From Oscillospiraceae bacterium (GTDB taxonomy: Bacteria; Bacillota; Clostridia; Oscillospirales; Oscillospiraceae), in assembly GCA_021201735.1 (NCBI GenBank), contig JAJQEJ010000019.1, positions 1-64,000 of the forward strand: a DNA stretch of 64,000 nt. The letters run 5' to 3'. The stretch's first letter is position 1. Each line of letters starts with the position of its first letter. Of the stretch, positions 35,804 through 43,747 are shown piece after piece. The notes below the pieces were generated by a model. It was not told where the DNA came from, ran no database searches, and worked only from the letters and a program-made list of their open reading frames with translations. A program made the position numbers and the translations under genes.

Positions 35804-36328
35804 CTAACCCAAAAGAAAACCCTCCCGGCGCAGCGCCTCTTTGACGCGTGCAAAGACGGCCTCATCCGGGCAGGAGACTGTGTGCAGATGGATGCCGCCG
35901 GTGAGTAGAGAGAGCGGTTTTGCCGCGCACGCCTCCACTCTTTCGAGGAAGTCCGCAACGTCATAGCGTGAATGGATATGCATTGCGCAGGTGATTTCGC
36001 CGTAGAGCGGATGCGACACCACCACGTCAGTCACCGCTCCGCCGGCGTCAACAATCACCGTCATCTCCCTGCCCATATCCTCCTGGGTGTGTGTGCAGGC
36101 AAGCCGCCGGGAAATACCTGCGCCGCCAAAGGGCGTACCCGCCACATAGCCGCGCGGGGTTGCGGTGATATCCGCCCCGCCCGCCCGCAGTAGCGCGATA
36201 TCGCCGACGATCACCTGCCGACTCACCTGAAATTCCGCCGCAAGCACCGCCGCGGACACCGGTTTGCCCGCCTGCTCCAAGTACCGGAGTACCGCGGCCC
36301 TGCGGTCCTTTGCTTCCAAGCGTTCCAA
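35804..36328 (-). CDS. niaR: NiaR-type transcriptional repressor (HTH_11 + 3H domain)
   Basis: 174 residues: an N-terminal winged helix (about 8-62, PVSAAVLAAEFQVSRQVIVGDIALLRAGG) and a 3H domain named for its conserved His residues, seen here in VSHPLYGEI, MHIHSRYDV and GGIHLHTV. NiaR (YrxA) represses NAD synthesis or niacin uptake genes when nicotinic acid is present. No niacin gene is in the window, so its target lies elsewhere. Transcribed away from the double repeat at 36.4-37 kb. Confidence 0.9.
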   Translation of the reverse strand: MERLEAKDRRAAVLRYLEQAGKPVSAAVLAAEFQVSRQVIVGDIALLRAGGADITATPRGYVAGTPFGGAGISRRLACTHTQEDMGREMTVIVDAGGAVTDVVVSHPLYGEITCAMHIHSRYDVADFLERVEACAAKPLSLLTGGIHLHTVSCPDEAVFARVKEALRREGFLLG

Positions 36329-36379
36329 ATCGCCCTGCCCCCTTTTGGCACTTGTTTTGTTGACGTGTTTTTTACCTCT

Positions 36380-36575
36380 GCGCCTTGCGGAGGGGGTTCC
36401 CCTTGCCCTATTTTTTTCGCCTACTCAGCGGGAGGCAGGATTCCACCCTGCACCCTTTTTACGGGGGCCCGGCGGCTACGGTTTTCGGAAGTTTGCACCA
36501 TCGAAAGCGCGCAGGGCTTCGAATCAGCAACCAGCAACCGCGCCAGTCCGGCTGCCGCCCCACGGCATGTCGGCT
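36380..36575 (+). repeat. Dispersed non-coding repeat, copy C (partial)
   Basis: Forward copy of the first half of the repeat: GCGGAGGGGGTTCCCC, CTCAGCGGGAGGCAGG, TTTTTACGGGGGCCCGGCGG, then CCGGCTGCCGCCCCACG, where similarity stops. It abuts copy D, which lies in the opposite orientation. Confidence 0.8.
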
Positions 36576-36589
36576 TGCAAGACTTGTTC

Positions 36590-36990
36590 ACAGTTGCGTT
36601 TTTCTCAGTGCCAACAATCCGCCACGGATACTCGCTATCCCCGCGAGCGGTTGCTCGATACAACTCATCGTGGGGCAGAATCGCAACAATCGACTGCCGC
36701 ATCCGTGACGGTTTAGGCAGGCATGTCGTCATAGGCTACTACTCACAAACATAGGGTACTACCTTAGTCGTGGGGGTAATACCCGAACTATAAATTTTTG
36801 TTTGCCGAACCCGAGGGGCCTGCTTGCGATTTTTGCCGCTCGCCAAAATAGCACCACCGCTGGACCCCCGTATCGGGGTCCGGGGTGTCCCCGGCGTCTT
36901 TCCCACCCCTTTCTACGTGGAAAGGGGTGCGCCCGCCGCGCAGGCGAAAAAGGGGGCACACCCGCAAAGGGCAGGGGGAACCCCCACCCA
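36590..36990 (-). repeat. Dispersed non-coding repeat, copy D (inverted)
   Basis: Reverse-strand copy: GTCGTGGGGG (36765-36774), the CCCGAGGGGC block, CGCATCCGTGACGG and GGCACTGAGAAAAACGCAAC in inverse order, matching copies A and B. Its 5' part adds a segment (CACCCCTTTCTACGTGGAAAGGGGTG, in two arms of a hairpin at about 36904-36929) absent from A and B. C and D together fill the 735-base gap between niaR and the LCP gene; no gene is seen there. Confidence 0.8.
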
Positions 36991-37063
36991 AAGGAGTATC
37001 AGCTAAAACTTATTTCAAAGTATACCACACCACCCCGGCATGGTAAAGCCCCGAAACACACAC

Positions 37064-38083
37064 CTACGACGCCTGCACCATATTGGTCATATCCAGCGTA
37101 ATCTCCTGCATATACGGATTGAGCAGGTCATTGATCACGGCAAGGCACTCCTCCGGATAGAGCTCATAGCACCACGACGTACCATGATAGCGCACGGACC
37201 CGTCCCCCGGCAGTGTCTCGGTCGAAATGCAGGTCGCAAAATCCAAGCCAAGCGCCGGCTCCAGAAACCAGAGAACTTCCCCCGCAGAGAGGTCGGTATT
37301 CACATACTCGGTGAGGATAGAGAAATAATTGCCCGCCTTCTGTGGATTCGACAGTGCTTTTTTCACAATTGCCGTAAGCAACGCCTGCTGCGTGCGGGTT
37401 CTGCCGATATCCGCATCGGGATACGCGTCGTAGAGGTTGCCCTTGCTGTCGTAATTTTTGCGGCAGCGCGCCACCTCCAGCACCTGCGCGCCGGTCAGGT
37501 GCTGCATACCGGCGCTGTAATGGATGTGCAGATCCTGTACGGGGTCGTCGTAGCTCATATAGACAGGCACGTCAAAGTCAATGCCGCCCACCGCGTCGAC
37601 GAGCTTGGCAAACCCCGTCATATTCGCGGTGATATAGTAATCAATGGGAACGCCGAGCATATCCGAAACGACGGCCGCCATCTCCTCCGGGCCGTCGTGA
37701 TAGACCGAGTTGATTTTGGGCGTGGAGCGCTCCACGATGGTATCTCGCGGAATGGACACAAGGCCCACCTTCTGGTTGACCGTGTCGTAGGTGCAGACCA
37801 TGATGGTGTCGGCGTTGCCGCTCTCCTGATCGCTCGCGAGCAGCAGGATTGTATAGGTGTACGGCTTGCGCGTCAAGCCGCTCTCCTGCGCGAGCACCTC
37901 GGCGTCTGCCGTGCCCTCTGTGAGCGGGGTTGTGCCCGCCGCCATCGTCGGCGGCTTTGCCGCGAGCTTATACGCGCAAAACAGCACCACGACCAGGGCG
38001 GAGCAGATGACTAACCCGCGATAAAAATATTTCCAAGCGCGTTGTATCGGCGAACAGCGCGCCTTTTTTCTTTTGCTTGACAT
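37064..38083 (-). CDS. LytR-CpsA-Psr (LCP) family protein
   Basis: 339 residues: a single N-terminal TM (about 27-46) and an extracellular LCP domain with LVSIPRDTIVE (the conserved Arg/Asp contact to lipid pyrophosphate), NMTGFAKLVDAVGGIDFDVP and the later RTRTQQALLTAIVKK. LCP enzymes attach wall teichoic acids or other glycopolymers to peptidoglycan. This fits a host whose SLH proteins need a secondary wall polymer. GTGAGG 8 nt before the ATG. The C-terminus is somewhat short but complete. Confidence 0.92.
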   Translation of the reverse strand: MSSKRKKARCSPIQRAWKYFYRGLVICSALVVVLFCAYKLAAKPPTMAAGTTPLTEGTADAEVLAQESGLTRKPYTYTILLLASDQESGNADTIMVCTYDTVNQKVGLVSIPRDTIVERSTPKINSVYHDGPEEMAAVVSDMLGVPIDYYITANMTGFAKLVDAVGGIDFDVPVYMSYDDPVQDLHIHYSAGMQHLTGAQVLEVARCRKNYDSKGNLYDAYPDADIGRTRTQQALLTAIVKKALSNPQKAGNYFSILTEYVNTDLSAGEVLWFLEPALGLDFATCISTETLPGDGSVRYHGTSWCYELYPEECLAVINDLLNPYMQEITLDMTNMVQAS

Positions 38084-38197
38084 ATGGTATTCCTCACTTG
38101 TTTTGCATTATGTTAACAAAAAACAGTATACCCGTTTTTCTGCCATAACACAAGGAGAAAGATACAAATTTTATCTTTTCGCAAGAAATAGAACCCG

Positions 38198-39484
38198 TCA
38201 ATCGTCTAACTCCGCTTTTAAAATGGCGCCGGTCACGGCGTTGATTTCATACTCATATTTGATCTTCCCCACACGGAACTCGAGTTCATAGACCTGCACC
38301 CCGTCCTCTTCGTCCTGCTTTGCCTTGCTGAAGGTGACCTCGGAAGCGCTCAGGCCCGCGTCCTTGAGGGCAATGTCCTTTGCGGCCTCCAGCCCAATGA
38401 GTGACGATACGGCGGTCACCGCTGGGGTAGACGCCGGTGCAGTGGTCGCTGTAGCGGGGGCAGCGGACGCGGCCGGGGCCTGCACCTTTATATTATTCCC
38501 CTTCTGCTCCTTCTGCAAAATCGCCCCGGTCGTGGCGTCGATCTCATACTCGTACTCCGTCCCCGCGCTCACAAACTCCAGCTCATAGACCATCTGCCCG
38601 TCGTCCGTATCGAGGCTGACCTCGTAGAAGGTGGTCGCTGCCGCGCTTAGCCCCGCATCGGCAAGGGCGATCTCTTTGACCACGTCGGTGCCCAGATACG
38701 CCGCGCTCGACGCCGTTCCCTCCGAGCTCACGCCGGCGGGGGTCTCCTGCCGCGCCTCAATGAGCAGCTTAATGTCGTTTACCTGCAGCTTTGCAAGGTT
38801 TTCCGCCGTGAGCGTGGCGTCGAGCGCCACCAGCTTCTGAATCAGCGACGCCTTTCCCTCCGAAATGCCGTACTGCTCCGCAAGGGCCTGGACAGAGGCG
38901 TCCTCCGTCACCGTCTGGCTGAGCACCGAGCCGTCCAGATTGTTGGCGCGCAACAGCTCTCCCACCCTCTGCGCCAGATGCTCCTGCAACTGTGTGGCCT
39001 TGGCCGGGTCGCTGTTTTCCACACTGATCAAAACGGAATTCGCAAGCTCGCTGATATACCCGTGTGTGAGCATGGAGCCGATGAGTGCGTTGACCGCCAC
39101 ATCCAAATCCACATTTTTCAGGTCCATCCCGTCCAGCACCACCTCCGCGTCCGCGTTCTGCGGCGTGACGGAGAGCACGCGCTCCCGCCGGTTGACCGTG
39201 AGCAGGATGCTGGGATTGACGTCCAGCGCAACGGAGGAGTCCGGCGTCAGATTCTGATAGGTATACATGCCGCCCAGCGTCAGCACCAGCACGGCAGCGG
39301 CGGCAACCACCCATGCGCGCAGCGCACGCAGGTTCGTTGTATGCCTTACCACAGGCGCTTCATACTGCGGCGCGGGCTCACGCGTCTCCCCTTTCTCTGC
39401 AACGGCTTGCAGGATACGAGGCAGCACATCGGGCGTCTCTTTTTCAATGGCGTCCGCCAGACGCATCTCCACTTGCTTTTTCAT
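38198..39484 (-). CDS. RsgI-like anti-sigma factor with two PepSY domains
   Basis: 428 residues: a cytoplasmic N-terminus (1-55), one TM (about 57-76), an RsgI-type middle domain (SSVALDVNPSILLTVNRRERVLSV, about 82-165), then two PepSY-like repeats (about 255-345 and 370-428) split by an Ala/Pro/Thr linker. The extracytoplasmic PepSY pair probably senses a ligand or protease and controls release of the sigma factor encoded 1 base upstream. Classic RsgI partners SigI; here the partner is ECF-like, which is unusual. Both PepSY units end YEYEIxAxTGAIL, as in the divergent secreted protein. Confidence 0.85.
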   Translation of the reverse strand: MKKQVEMRLADAIEKETPDVLPRILQAVAEKGETREPAPQYEAPVVRHTTNLRALRAWVVAAAAVLVLTLGGMYTYQNLTPDSSVALDVNPSILLTVNRRERVLSVTPQNADAEVVLDGMDLKNVDLDVAVNALIGSMLTHGYISELANSVLISVENSDPAKATQLQEHLAQRVGELLRANNLDGSVLSQTVTEDASVQALAEQYGISEGKASLIQKLVALDATLTAENLAKLQVNDIKLLIEARQETPAGVSSEGTASSAAYLGTDVVKEIALADAGLSAAATTFYEVSLDTDDGQMVYELEFVSAGTEYEYEIDATTGAILQKEQKGNNIKVQAPAASAAPATATTAPASTPAVTAVSSLIGLEAAKDIALKDAGLSASEVTFSKAKQDEEDGVQVYELEFRVGKIKYEYEINAVTGAILKAELDD

Positions 39485-39485
39485 G

Positions 39486-40070
39486 TCACTCCCCCTCCTT
39501 TAACGCCAATTTCAGCTTTGCAAGCGCCCGGCGGTATTTTGAGAGCACCGTCGAAAGCGGCAGCTCCAGCACCTCTGCAATCTCTCTGTGCTTGAGGCCG
39601 GAGAGCGCGTGCAGCACCACAATCTCCCGCTCCTCCTCCGCGAGGGCGTCGAGCGCAGTCTGGATGAGCATCCGGTTGAGCCGGTCGCCGATGACGTCCT
39701 CGCCCGTGAGCGAGTCCGCCTGCTCAATGAGGCTAAAGTGCTGCCGCTCCTTGTCGCGCAGCTTCATCAGCGACAGGTTGCGGGTGATGGTTAAAATCCA
39801 CGCCATCGGCTTACCCTGCGGATGGTACATTGCCGCGGCGTCCCAGATACGGAGGTAGACATCCTGCAGGACGTCCTCCGCGCTCTGCCAGTTGTGTAAA
39901 ATGGAGAGCGCAAAGCCAAACACGGCGGCCTTCGTCTGCAGATAAAGCGCCTCCAGCGCCCCCGTGTCTCCGTCGGAGATGCGCAGGATCAAGTGCTCAT
40001 CCACCTCCAGCGTCTGTGCGCGTTTGCGCCGCTTCGTCTCCTCCGCTGAGACAGTTGTCATCAAAAACAT
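39486..40070 (-). CDS. ECF-type RNA polymerase sigma factor
   Basis: 194 residues: region 2 (about 37-105, AVFGFALSILHNWQSAEDVLQDVYLRIWD and TRNLSLMKLRDK) and region 4 (about 135-188, LDALAEEEREIVVLHALSGLKHREIAEVLELPLSTVLSKYRRAL). No region 3. GGTGGAGG 7 nt before the ATG. It directly precedes its presumed anti-sigma gene and diverges from a PepSY protein gene, probably its own regulon member. Confidence 0.92.
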   Translation of the reverse strand: MFLMTTVSAEETKRRKRAQTLEVDEHLILRISDGDTGALEALYLQTKAAVFGFALSILHNWQSAEDVLQDVYLRIWDAAAMYHPQGKPMAWILTITRNLSLMKLRDKERQHFSLIEQADSLTGEDVIGDRLNRMLIQTALDALAEEEREIVVLHALSGLKHREIAEVLELPLSTVLSKYRRALAKLKLALKEGE

Positions 40071-40221
40071 AGTGTAGCCTCCACCCTCCGATTAGATAAT
40101 GTATCAACGACACAATTTATTGCATCAAAAAATTTTTTCATTGCATGCAATAAAACACATCTGCCCCGCATTAGTCTTAGTGAAAAGCGGAATCAACCGC
40201 AACAACAGAAAGGACTGAAAC
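40071..40221. promoter_or_regulatory. Divergent control region with outward-facing ATGCAATAAA elements
   Basis: ATGCAATAAA occurs at 40145-40154 on the plus strand and at 40116-40125 on the minus strand, each pointing to its own gene. Copies of one -35-like element upstream of both the sigma operon and the PepSY gene would fit promoters used by the encoded sigma factor; alternatively the pair is one inverted-repeat operator with a 19-bp spacer. Confidence 0.45.
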
Positions 40222-41025
40222 ATGATGTTTACAACAACAAAGAAAAGAGGGGCCCTGCTCCTCGCCCTCGCCCTTGCTGTCACGCTTATCCTGAGCCTGT
40301 TCACCATCTCCTCCGCCGCGCGCCCGGTCACGAGCCTGACGGCCGAGCAGGCGGCGACAGCCGCCATCACCAACGCGGGACTGACGGAGGCCAAGGTCAC
40401 CATTGCCGAAATTGAGCTCTATAACACGCAGGGTGTTTCCCGCTACGGCGTTGTCTTCCTGACCGATACCACCCGGTATAAATATGAAATCGACGCCAAC
40501 ACCGGCGCGGTGCTCGCCCAATACACAAACGCCATCTCCTACCGCAGCACCGACACTGCGACCTATCTCACAATGGAGCAAGCCCTCTCCTATGCCCTGA
40601 CGGACGCCGGTCTCACCCGCGGCGCGGTTACCGTCACGGACGTCTCGCTCGACAGTGAAAACGGCGTACGGGTCTATGATCTGGAATTCCTCTCCGACAC
40701 GGCAAAGTACGACTATGAGATCAATGCCGTCACCGGTGCTGTTGTGAAGAAAGAAGTCAAGACCATACAGACCGCCACAACTGGCACCACCACCGGCACC
40801 ACAACCACAACCGGCACCCTGATCACCGCCGATGAGGCCAAGGAGATCGCCCTGAACCACGCGGGCGTTGCCGCGAGCAACGTGACGAAAATAAAAGCAG
40901 AGCTTGACCGGGACGACGGCATGACCATCTATGATGTGGAATTCAAAGCCTCCACCGGCCTAAAGTATGAATATGAGATCAACGCCGCGACCGGCAGTAT
41001 CGTCTCATTCGAAATTGACGACTAA
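40222..41025 (+). CDS. Secreted PepSY-repeat protein
   Basis: 267 residues: signal peptide (1 to about 33, LLLALALAVTLILSLFTISSA), then three PepSY-like repeats at about 40-105, 112-178 and 200-267, each ending in a Y-x-YEI-x-A-x-TGA/S-I/V strand, with a Thr/Gly linker before the third. PepSY domains are thought to modulate proteases or bind ligands outside the cell. Diverges from the ECF sigma/anti-sigma pair, whose anti-sigma carries the same domain, so it may compete for or report the same signal. Confidence 0.85.
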   Translation: MMFTTTKKRGALLLALALAVTLILSLFTISSAARPVTSLTAEQAATAAITNAGLTEAKVTIAEIELYNTQGVSRYGVVFLTDTTRYKYEIDANTGAVLAQYTNAISYRSTDTATYLTMEQALSYALTDAGLTRGAVTVTDVSLDSENGVRVYDLEFLSDTAKYDYEINAVTGAVVKKEVKTIQTATTGTTTGTTTTTGTLITADEAKEIALNHAGVAASNVTKIKAELDRDDGMTIYDVEFKASTGLKYEYEINAATGSIVSFEIDD

Positions 41026-41038
41026 TCCTTGCGTCATT

Positions 41039-41070
41039 CCCCGCCTCCATACTATGGGGGCGGGGTTTTT
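41039..41070 (+). terminator. Terminator of the PepSY gene
   Basis: A 12-bp stem (CCCCGCCTCCAT / ATGGGGGCGGGG) with a 3-nt loop and TTTTT. Confidence 0.9.
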
Positions 41071-41085
41071 GATTGATCTTTCCTT

Positions 41086-41113
41086 CTTGCCGAATGGTTT
41101 CCCATCGGCATTA
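41086..41113. repeat. Solo short repeat motif, degenerate
   Basis: CTTGCCGAATGGTTTCCCATCGGCA, in two half-sites around TTTCC, is a degenerate member of the CTTGCCGAAGGGGGTTCCCC family, between the PepSY and SASP genes. Confidence 0.4.
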
Positions 41114-41167
41114 TCTATAAAAGTATACCATATTAATTCACATTTCACAATATGCGAGCAAAACAAT

Positions 41168-41195
41168 GGGGCTGCCCTGAACTCAGGGCAGCCCC
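41168..41195 (-). terminator. Terminator of the SASP gene
   Basis: A 13-bp perfect stem (GGGGCTGCCCTGA and complement), 2-nt loop, followed on the minus strand by ATTGTTTTGC. Confidence 0.85.
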
Positions 41196-41214
41196 ACAGA
41201 CCGTTTCATCGGTC

Positions 41215-41409
41215 TTACTTCATGCCGTTCTCGTAAGCCTGAATCATTTTCTTGACCATCTGGCCGCCGACAGAGCCCGCCTCGCGGGAAGTCAGGTCGC
41301 CGTTATAGCCCTGCTTCAGGTTCACGCCAACCTCGTTGGCAGCTTCCATCTTAAACTTGTTGAGCGCCTCACGAGCGTTGGGCACTACAGGCTGATTGCT
41401 AGTAGACAT
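41215..41409 (-). CDS. Alpha/beta-type small acid-soluble spore protein
   Basis: 64 residues. Saturates spore DNA and protects it against UV and heat; degraded by GPR on germination. Family features: KFKMEAANEVGV around the GPR cleavage site, and TSREAGSVGGQMVKKMIQ. AAGGAGA site. Monocistronic, with its own terminator. Confirms that the organism makes endospores. Confidence 0.96.
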   Translation of the reverse strand: MSTSNQPVVPNAREALNKFKMEAANEVGVNLKQGYNGDLTSREAGSVGGQMVKKMIQAYENGMK

Positions 41410-41463
41410 AATCTTACATCTCCTTCGAATTGATCAAAATGTGTGGATTAAAGAATCCAGACC

Positions 41464-41492
41464 TAGCATTGCCTGTGCAAACCATTCTATAC
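41464..41492 (-). promoter_or_regulatory. Candidate SigG promoter of the SASP gene
   Basis: On the minus strand, GTATA (41488-41492), 17 nt, AATGCTA (41464-41470). The SigG consensus is GHATR, N17-18, CATNNTA, so one -10 base differs. SASP genes are SigG targets in Bacillus. Confidence 0.45.
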
Positions 41493-41542
41493 GAAAAATC
41501 CGCCGCCAATTCTTTCCGAAAAAATAATTTTTAACATTTCCG

Positions 41543-42367
41543 TTATGCAATGATCGTGATCTCTCTGGTTTCTGTGTTGACATAATACTCTCCCGTATCG
41601 GTGACAATACGCCATGCGGGCACCAGCGTGTTCGGCTGGGCGGTCTGCACCAGATAGCCGCTCGACATGGTCTGTATCTCGGCGCACACACTGATTGCGC
41701 CGCTGTTAATCCCGGCAAAAAACGTGACGAGCGCCGTCGCGGCGGACATGGATACGCTGTTTCCTGTTTGCGACGGGGTGCCATCGAGATACGTGCCGTC
41801 AATGCCCTGCAGCTGGTGGTCACCATAGGAGAAAACAATGCGGTTAGAATAGACGGGAATGCCGTTCCACGTCTGGCAGTACGTCAGCTCTGTGCGCGCC
41901 TCCGTCTGCGTCACGCGCTCCAGCGTCGCCGCAATACCGAGTTTCTCCAGACACTGCGCCGCATGCACCTCGACCGTCTCGCCGTCCAGCGGCAGTCCGT
42001 CGTCAGAAAAGGTAAAGGAAAATTTACCTGTGCTGAAAAAATCCGCATTCCCCGCGTCTCCCAGATAGCTTGCGCTGATGCCGCTCACATTATCCTGTTT
42101 TTCCGCACCGCCCAAAAGGCTCACTGCCATCGCGTCCTCCCTGTCGCGCGCGCGGGTGATCTCCAGCGCGGCAAAGGGGATATCCGCGGGGAGATTTTCC
42201 GGGAGGAAAGATATCCCGTTTTTTTCCAAAATCGCAATCACCTGCTGCTTGCTCTCCTCCGCATGCTGGAGCTCAGAGCCCTCCCGCTGCACCACCAGCA
42301 CAACCAGAAACGCGTTGAGCAGCAGCAGGATGACGATGATGATTGATTTGAGTTTAGACCATTCCAT
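41543..42367 (-). CDS. yycI: Two-component system regulatory protein YycI
   Basis: 274 residues: an N-terminal TM (about 6-26) and an extracellular YycH/YycI-type fold. In Bacillus YycI and YycH bind WalK in the membrane and restrain it. The opening MEWSKLKSIIIVILLLLNAFLV is characteristic. Last gene of the wal operon, 3 bases after yycH. No clear terminator after it. Confidence 0.9.
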   Translation of the reverse strand: MEWSKLKSIIIVILLLLNAFLVVLVVQREGSELQHAEESKQQVIAILEKNGISFLPENLPADIPFAALEITRARDREDAMAVSLLGGAEKQDNVSGISASYLGDAGNADFFSTGKFSFTFSDDGLPLDGETVEVHAAQCLEKLGIAATLERVTQTEARTELTYCQTWNGIPVYSNRIVFSYGDHQLQGIDGTYLDGTPSQTGNSVSMSAATALVTFFAGINSGAISVCAEIQTMSSGYLVQTAQPNTLVPAWRIVTDTGEYYVNTETREITIIA

Positions 42368-42370
42368 ACC

Positions 42371-43747
42371 TTATATCCTATCCGCGTATGATCGCGCGAC
42401 CCAGCCTGCGTTCGTCGTGCCGGTACCGCTGTCCTCATGCGAGAGCACCAGCTCTTTGCCCTCCTGCCCCAGCGCGCGCATCGCCGCCGCCGCCTGTTCC
42501 TCCCGCATGACCACCGTCGTCTCGCCCGTGTCCTCATAGGTGCGGAAGCGGAGTGTAAAGGACATAATTTTGCCGTCCTGAATGGAAAAGCGCGCCGCGT
42601 CCCCGCCATCTGTAAAGTACACCGGCGCGCCGCCGATCACATAGCCGTAGCGCACCTCATATTGCCCCGGCGCGTGCTCCTCCACACCGATGAGATAGAG
42701 CTCTGCCGCGCCGCTCATTGTGCCCACCGTCGCCTGCGCCAGTGCGTAGGTGTGCTCCACCAGATCGGCGTACCCGCCTCCCTCCAGCGGGTAGCGCGCC
42801 TCCTCCTCGCCGCTCGTGAAGGTGACTGTCCCGTCCGCGCCAAAGCGCAGTGCGTCCGCCCCGTCACGCACCACAATGCCGTTTTGCACGGTATACTCCG
42901 AGCTGACCTGCGGCTGGAACTGCACCGCGCGCTGCAGCTGCCTGATCTGCGCTTCGTCCTCCACACTCAGCGGTGTACTGCTATTGTAAATATGCGGCGT
43001 CACCGTCTCTGGCGTCAGCAGCACGTAGGCACCCAGCGCGCTGTATTCCGCGTCGGCGCCGAATTCGTAGACAAACGACGCCCCGTTGGGGGTGTAGGCG
43101 GCGAGCAGATTTTCCATATGCCCGGAATAAGATAGGCCTGTCTCACAGGCATAATATATGCCGTCCGTATCATTACAATAGTAGAGGCAGACGGTATCCT
43201 GCGTCTCGTCGCGCGCAAGCGCAAGCCGCCGCGTCTCTCCCTGCGGGATGGCTCCGCCGCCGTCCTCCGCCTCAAGCCAGCTGAGCAGCGCGTCCAGCGG
43301 CACCGCCTCCAGAAGCTGCGTGTAGACCCCCTGCCGCTCCAGCGCGGCGCGCCACGCCTCCTCCGTAATCTCCGTCTCGCTCGTTGCCGTGGAGAGCGCC
43401 CCTTGCAATAGCTCGCGAAAGCGGGTGAAGAAGTTATTGCGCTCGTCGGCGTCATAGCGCGCGCCATAACGGCCGTCCGTGGTGTTGACCGCAACCGCCA
43501 CAGGGCAGACCGCGGCGGCGGCATCGGTGCTGTCCCCCGCCGTCGTGTCCGTCTGTTCCTTCCTGAAAAACATCTGTGTGATGCCGTTTAACAGCGTATC
43601 CCCGCCGAGTCCGCCGTCGAATATCCCGACCCGCGTCGTGAGGTACACGGCGGACGCCACCAGAAGGATGATCACGGCGTTCTTGCCCCACGCGAGCACC
43701 TTGCCCCGCCGCGTGCGCGCGGGGCGCGATTCAGCTCTGTTCGTCAT
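42371..43747 (-). CDS. yycH: WalK-associated regulator YycH
   Basis: 458 residues: a basic cytoplasmic N-terminus, one TM (about 24-41) and a long extracellular part. Sequence conservation in this family is low, so the call rests on topology, length and its place between walK and yycI. It overlaps the walK stop by 17 bases. Acts with YycI to tune WalK. Confidence 0.8.
   Translation of the reverse strand: MTNRAESRPARTRRGKVLAWGKNAVIILLVASAVYLTTRVGIFDGGLGGDTLLNGITQMFFRKEQTDTTAGDSTDAAAAVCPVAVAVNTTDGRYGARYDADERNNFFTRFRELLQGALSTATSETEITEEAWRAALERQGVYTQLLEAVPLDALLSWLEAEDGGGAIPQGETRRLALARDETQDTVCLYYCNDTDGIYYACETGLSYSGHMENLLAAYTPNGASFVYEFGADAEYSALGAYVLLTPETVTPHIYNSSTPLSVEDEAQIRQLQRAVQFQPQVSSEYTVQNGIVVRDGADALRFGADGTVTFTSGEEEARYPLEGGGYADLVEHTYALAQATVGTMSGAAELYLIGVEEHAPGQYEVRYGYVIGGAPVYFTDGGDAARFSIQDGKIMSFTLRFRTYEDTGETTVVMREEQAAAAMRALGQEGKELVLSHEDSGTGTTNAGWVARSYADRI

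Noticed and set aside
36421-36732. 103-codon minus-strand frame in repeat copies C/D
   Set aside because: Part of it looks protein-like, but it spans the junction of two repeat copies and is not open in copies A and B.
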